In this document: one piece after another, positions 4,268 to 5,019 of the stretch | How positions within the stretch are numbered: position 1 is the first letter of the stretch | How the letters are laid out: every line of letters starts with the position of its first letter | Source of the DNA: an uncultured Eubacteriales bacterium | GTDB lineage: Bacteria; Bacillota; Clostridia; Christensenellales; CAG-138 | Length of the DNA: 5,019 nucleotides | Assembly: GCA_900547135.1 (NCBI GenBank) | Contig: URFJ01000127.1 | Span: 1-5,019 of the forward strand | Direction of reading: 5' to 3' | The notes under the pieces: generated by a model | The model's input: the letters and a program-made list of their open reading frames with translations, nothing else | Databases searched by the model: none | Told to the model about the DNA's origin: nothing | Program-made: the position numbers and the translations under genes

Positions 4268-4951
4268 CTACATCGCCATATCGCCATGATGGCTTATAAG
4301 CGTTGCGTCATATACGCCTTCAATTTTGAGCAATTTATCAACGAATCCGGTTTCCGAATCCTTAAGGCGCAGTTCCAGGGTCATCTCTATTCCGTCACGC
4401 TGTACGGTTTTGCTTTTAAGTTTTGTCTTGGGCAGCTTGGAGATAAATTGCTTAACTACCGAGCCAGCATTTTCATGATAATGGATTATTAAAAGGTATG
4501 ATTCGGTTGACCTGAACCTTACAAGACTGATTATAATCAGGAATACGCCGATAGAGACGGCTGAGATTATAGCCACATCATAGAACCTAGTCCCAACTGC
4601 GATGCCCTCGCCGACAGCCCAGAACATAAATACCGTGTCGATAGGATCCTTTACCGCCGTACGGAACCTGATTATCGACAACGCGCCGACCATTCCCAGG
4701 CTGAGCACAAGACTGTTGTTTATTAGCATCAGCATCAGCGACGTTACCAGGGTAAGCATTATAAGGCTGATATTAAAGTTGCGCGAGTACATGACGCCGG
4801 CAAAGGTTTTCTTATAAATTAAGAAAATAAATATGCCCACAGCCAGCGCGAGTACAAGCGTTAACAGCACCTGCAGCGGGCTTATCGTCGTAGATATCAG
4901 GTCTGACAGACCCAGTCCTCCGGTCGTGCCGGCAGCGTCGGAAAATAGCAT
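4268..4951 (-). CDS. DUF4956 family membrane protein
   Basis: Integral membrane protein of unknown biochemical role. The 227-residue product has hydrophobic segments at about 25-47, 58-79, 81-95, 105-120 and 124-146. It carries the family hallmark GMVGALSIIRFRTAVKDP (86-103), followed by FMFWAVGEGIAVG (108-120). A C-terminal soluble domain (about 150-227) alternates strands and helices and ends in EGVYDATLISHHGD. Family members usually sit beside a VTC-like polyphosphate polymerase-domain protein and a CotH-type protein. Neither is within the 4.2 kb to its left, so any partner would be to the right, upstream. ATG 4951 is chosen because GGAGG at 4960-4964 is 8 nt before it; a TTG at 4966 overlaps that site. 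It is convergent with the sigma-factor genes and probably unrelated to them. Confidence 0.88.
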   Translation of the reverse strand: MLFSDAAGTTGGLGLSDLISTTISPLQVLLTLVLALAVGIFIFLIYKKTFAGVMYSRNFNISLIMLTLVTSLMLMLINNSLVLSLGMVGALSIIRFRTAVKDPIDTVFMFWAVGEGIAVGTRFYDVAIISAVSIGVFLIIISLVRFRSTESYLLIIHYHENAGSVVKQFISKLPKTKLKSKTVQRDGIEMTLELRLKDSETGFVDKLLKIEGVYDATLISHHGDMAM

Positions 4952-5019
4952 CGTTGTGTCCTCCAAATAAGTTGTATCAGTTGTACATCCGTACGTCAGT
5001 TAACATATTACGTCAATTT
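4952..5019 (-). promoter_or_regulatory. upstream region of the DUF4956 gene with direct repeats
   Basis: It contains the GGAGG ribosome site (4960-4964), two TACGTCA repeats (4992-4998 and 5009-5015, 17 nt apart) and two GTTGTA repeats (4971-4976 and 4980-4985). A minus-strand TTGACG (5011-5016) could be a -35 element, but its -10 at 17 nt, TACGGA, is poor. An operon promoter further right is equally possible. Whether the repeats are operators is unknown. Confidence 0.25.

Noticed and set aside
4742..4748. CGTTACC inside the DUF4956 gene as a further regulon motif
   Set aside because: The second block GGATATATA is absent at 12 nt, and it lies within coding sequence.
4286..4817. Plus-strand frames inside the DUF4956 gene
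   Set aside because: Antisense shadows; the minus-strand frame contains the family hallmark.
1..5019. CRISPR array, retron or insertion sequence
   Set aside because: No regularly spaced repeats, no reverse transcriptase or transposase frame, and no element ends with target duplications were seen.

Overview
This window looks like a chromosomal piece of a Gram-positive Clostridia-type bacterium. The evidence is a large SRP RNA with an Alu-type 5' domain (the Bacillus/Clostridium form), an ECF sigma factor followed by a membrane anti-sigma-like protein with a DUF4367-type ectodomain, a DUF4956 membrane protein, GGAGG-type ribosome binding sites and AT-rich spacers. Genus cannot be named from the sequence alone.

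Layout. 1-68 (minus): front half of a tRNA-Arg gene whose back half does not fit a tRNA. 69-315: spacer with a few small dyads. 316-584 (minus): SRP RNA, with a sigma-A-like promoter at 591-619. 644-690: terminator usable in both directions. 690-1051: no convincing protein, but several inverted repeats and, at 1058-1089 on the minus strand, a promoter-like motif shared with the sigma operon; I propose a non-coding RNA of about 400 nt running left to the terminator. 1336-1854 (plus): ECF sigma factor. 1910-2740 (plus): single-pass anti-sigma candidate. 2874-3299 (plus): small secreted protein with ten cysteines. 3300-4267: almost one kilobase without a convincing protein gene, holding a second RNA-gene candidate (about 3340-3571) with a strong terminator, other hairpins, and a minus-strand terminator at 3691-3731. 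4268-4951 (minus): DUF4956 membrane protein, whose usual partners (VTC-domain and CotH proteins) would lie outside the window.

How it may work together. The most notable signal is a bipartite element, GCGTTACCTTT - 12 nt - GGATATATA, found before the anti-sigma gene (1862-1893), before the cysteine-rich secreted protein (2781-2812) and, with two changes, on the minus strand at 1058-1089. The spacing is identical in all three and each has a T-run just upstream. The simplest reading is that this is the promoter read by the neighbouring ECF sigma factor. The local regulon would then comprise its own anti-sigma gene, a secreted cysteine-rich protein and a divergent structured RNA, while the sigma gene itself has a sigma-A-like promoter (1217-1244). 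The motif is seen directly; its assignment to this sigma factor and the RNA gene are inference.
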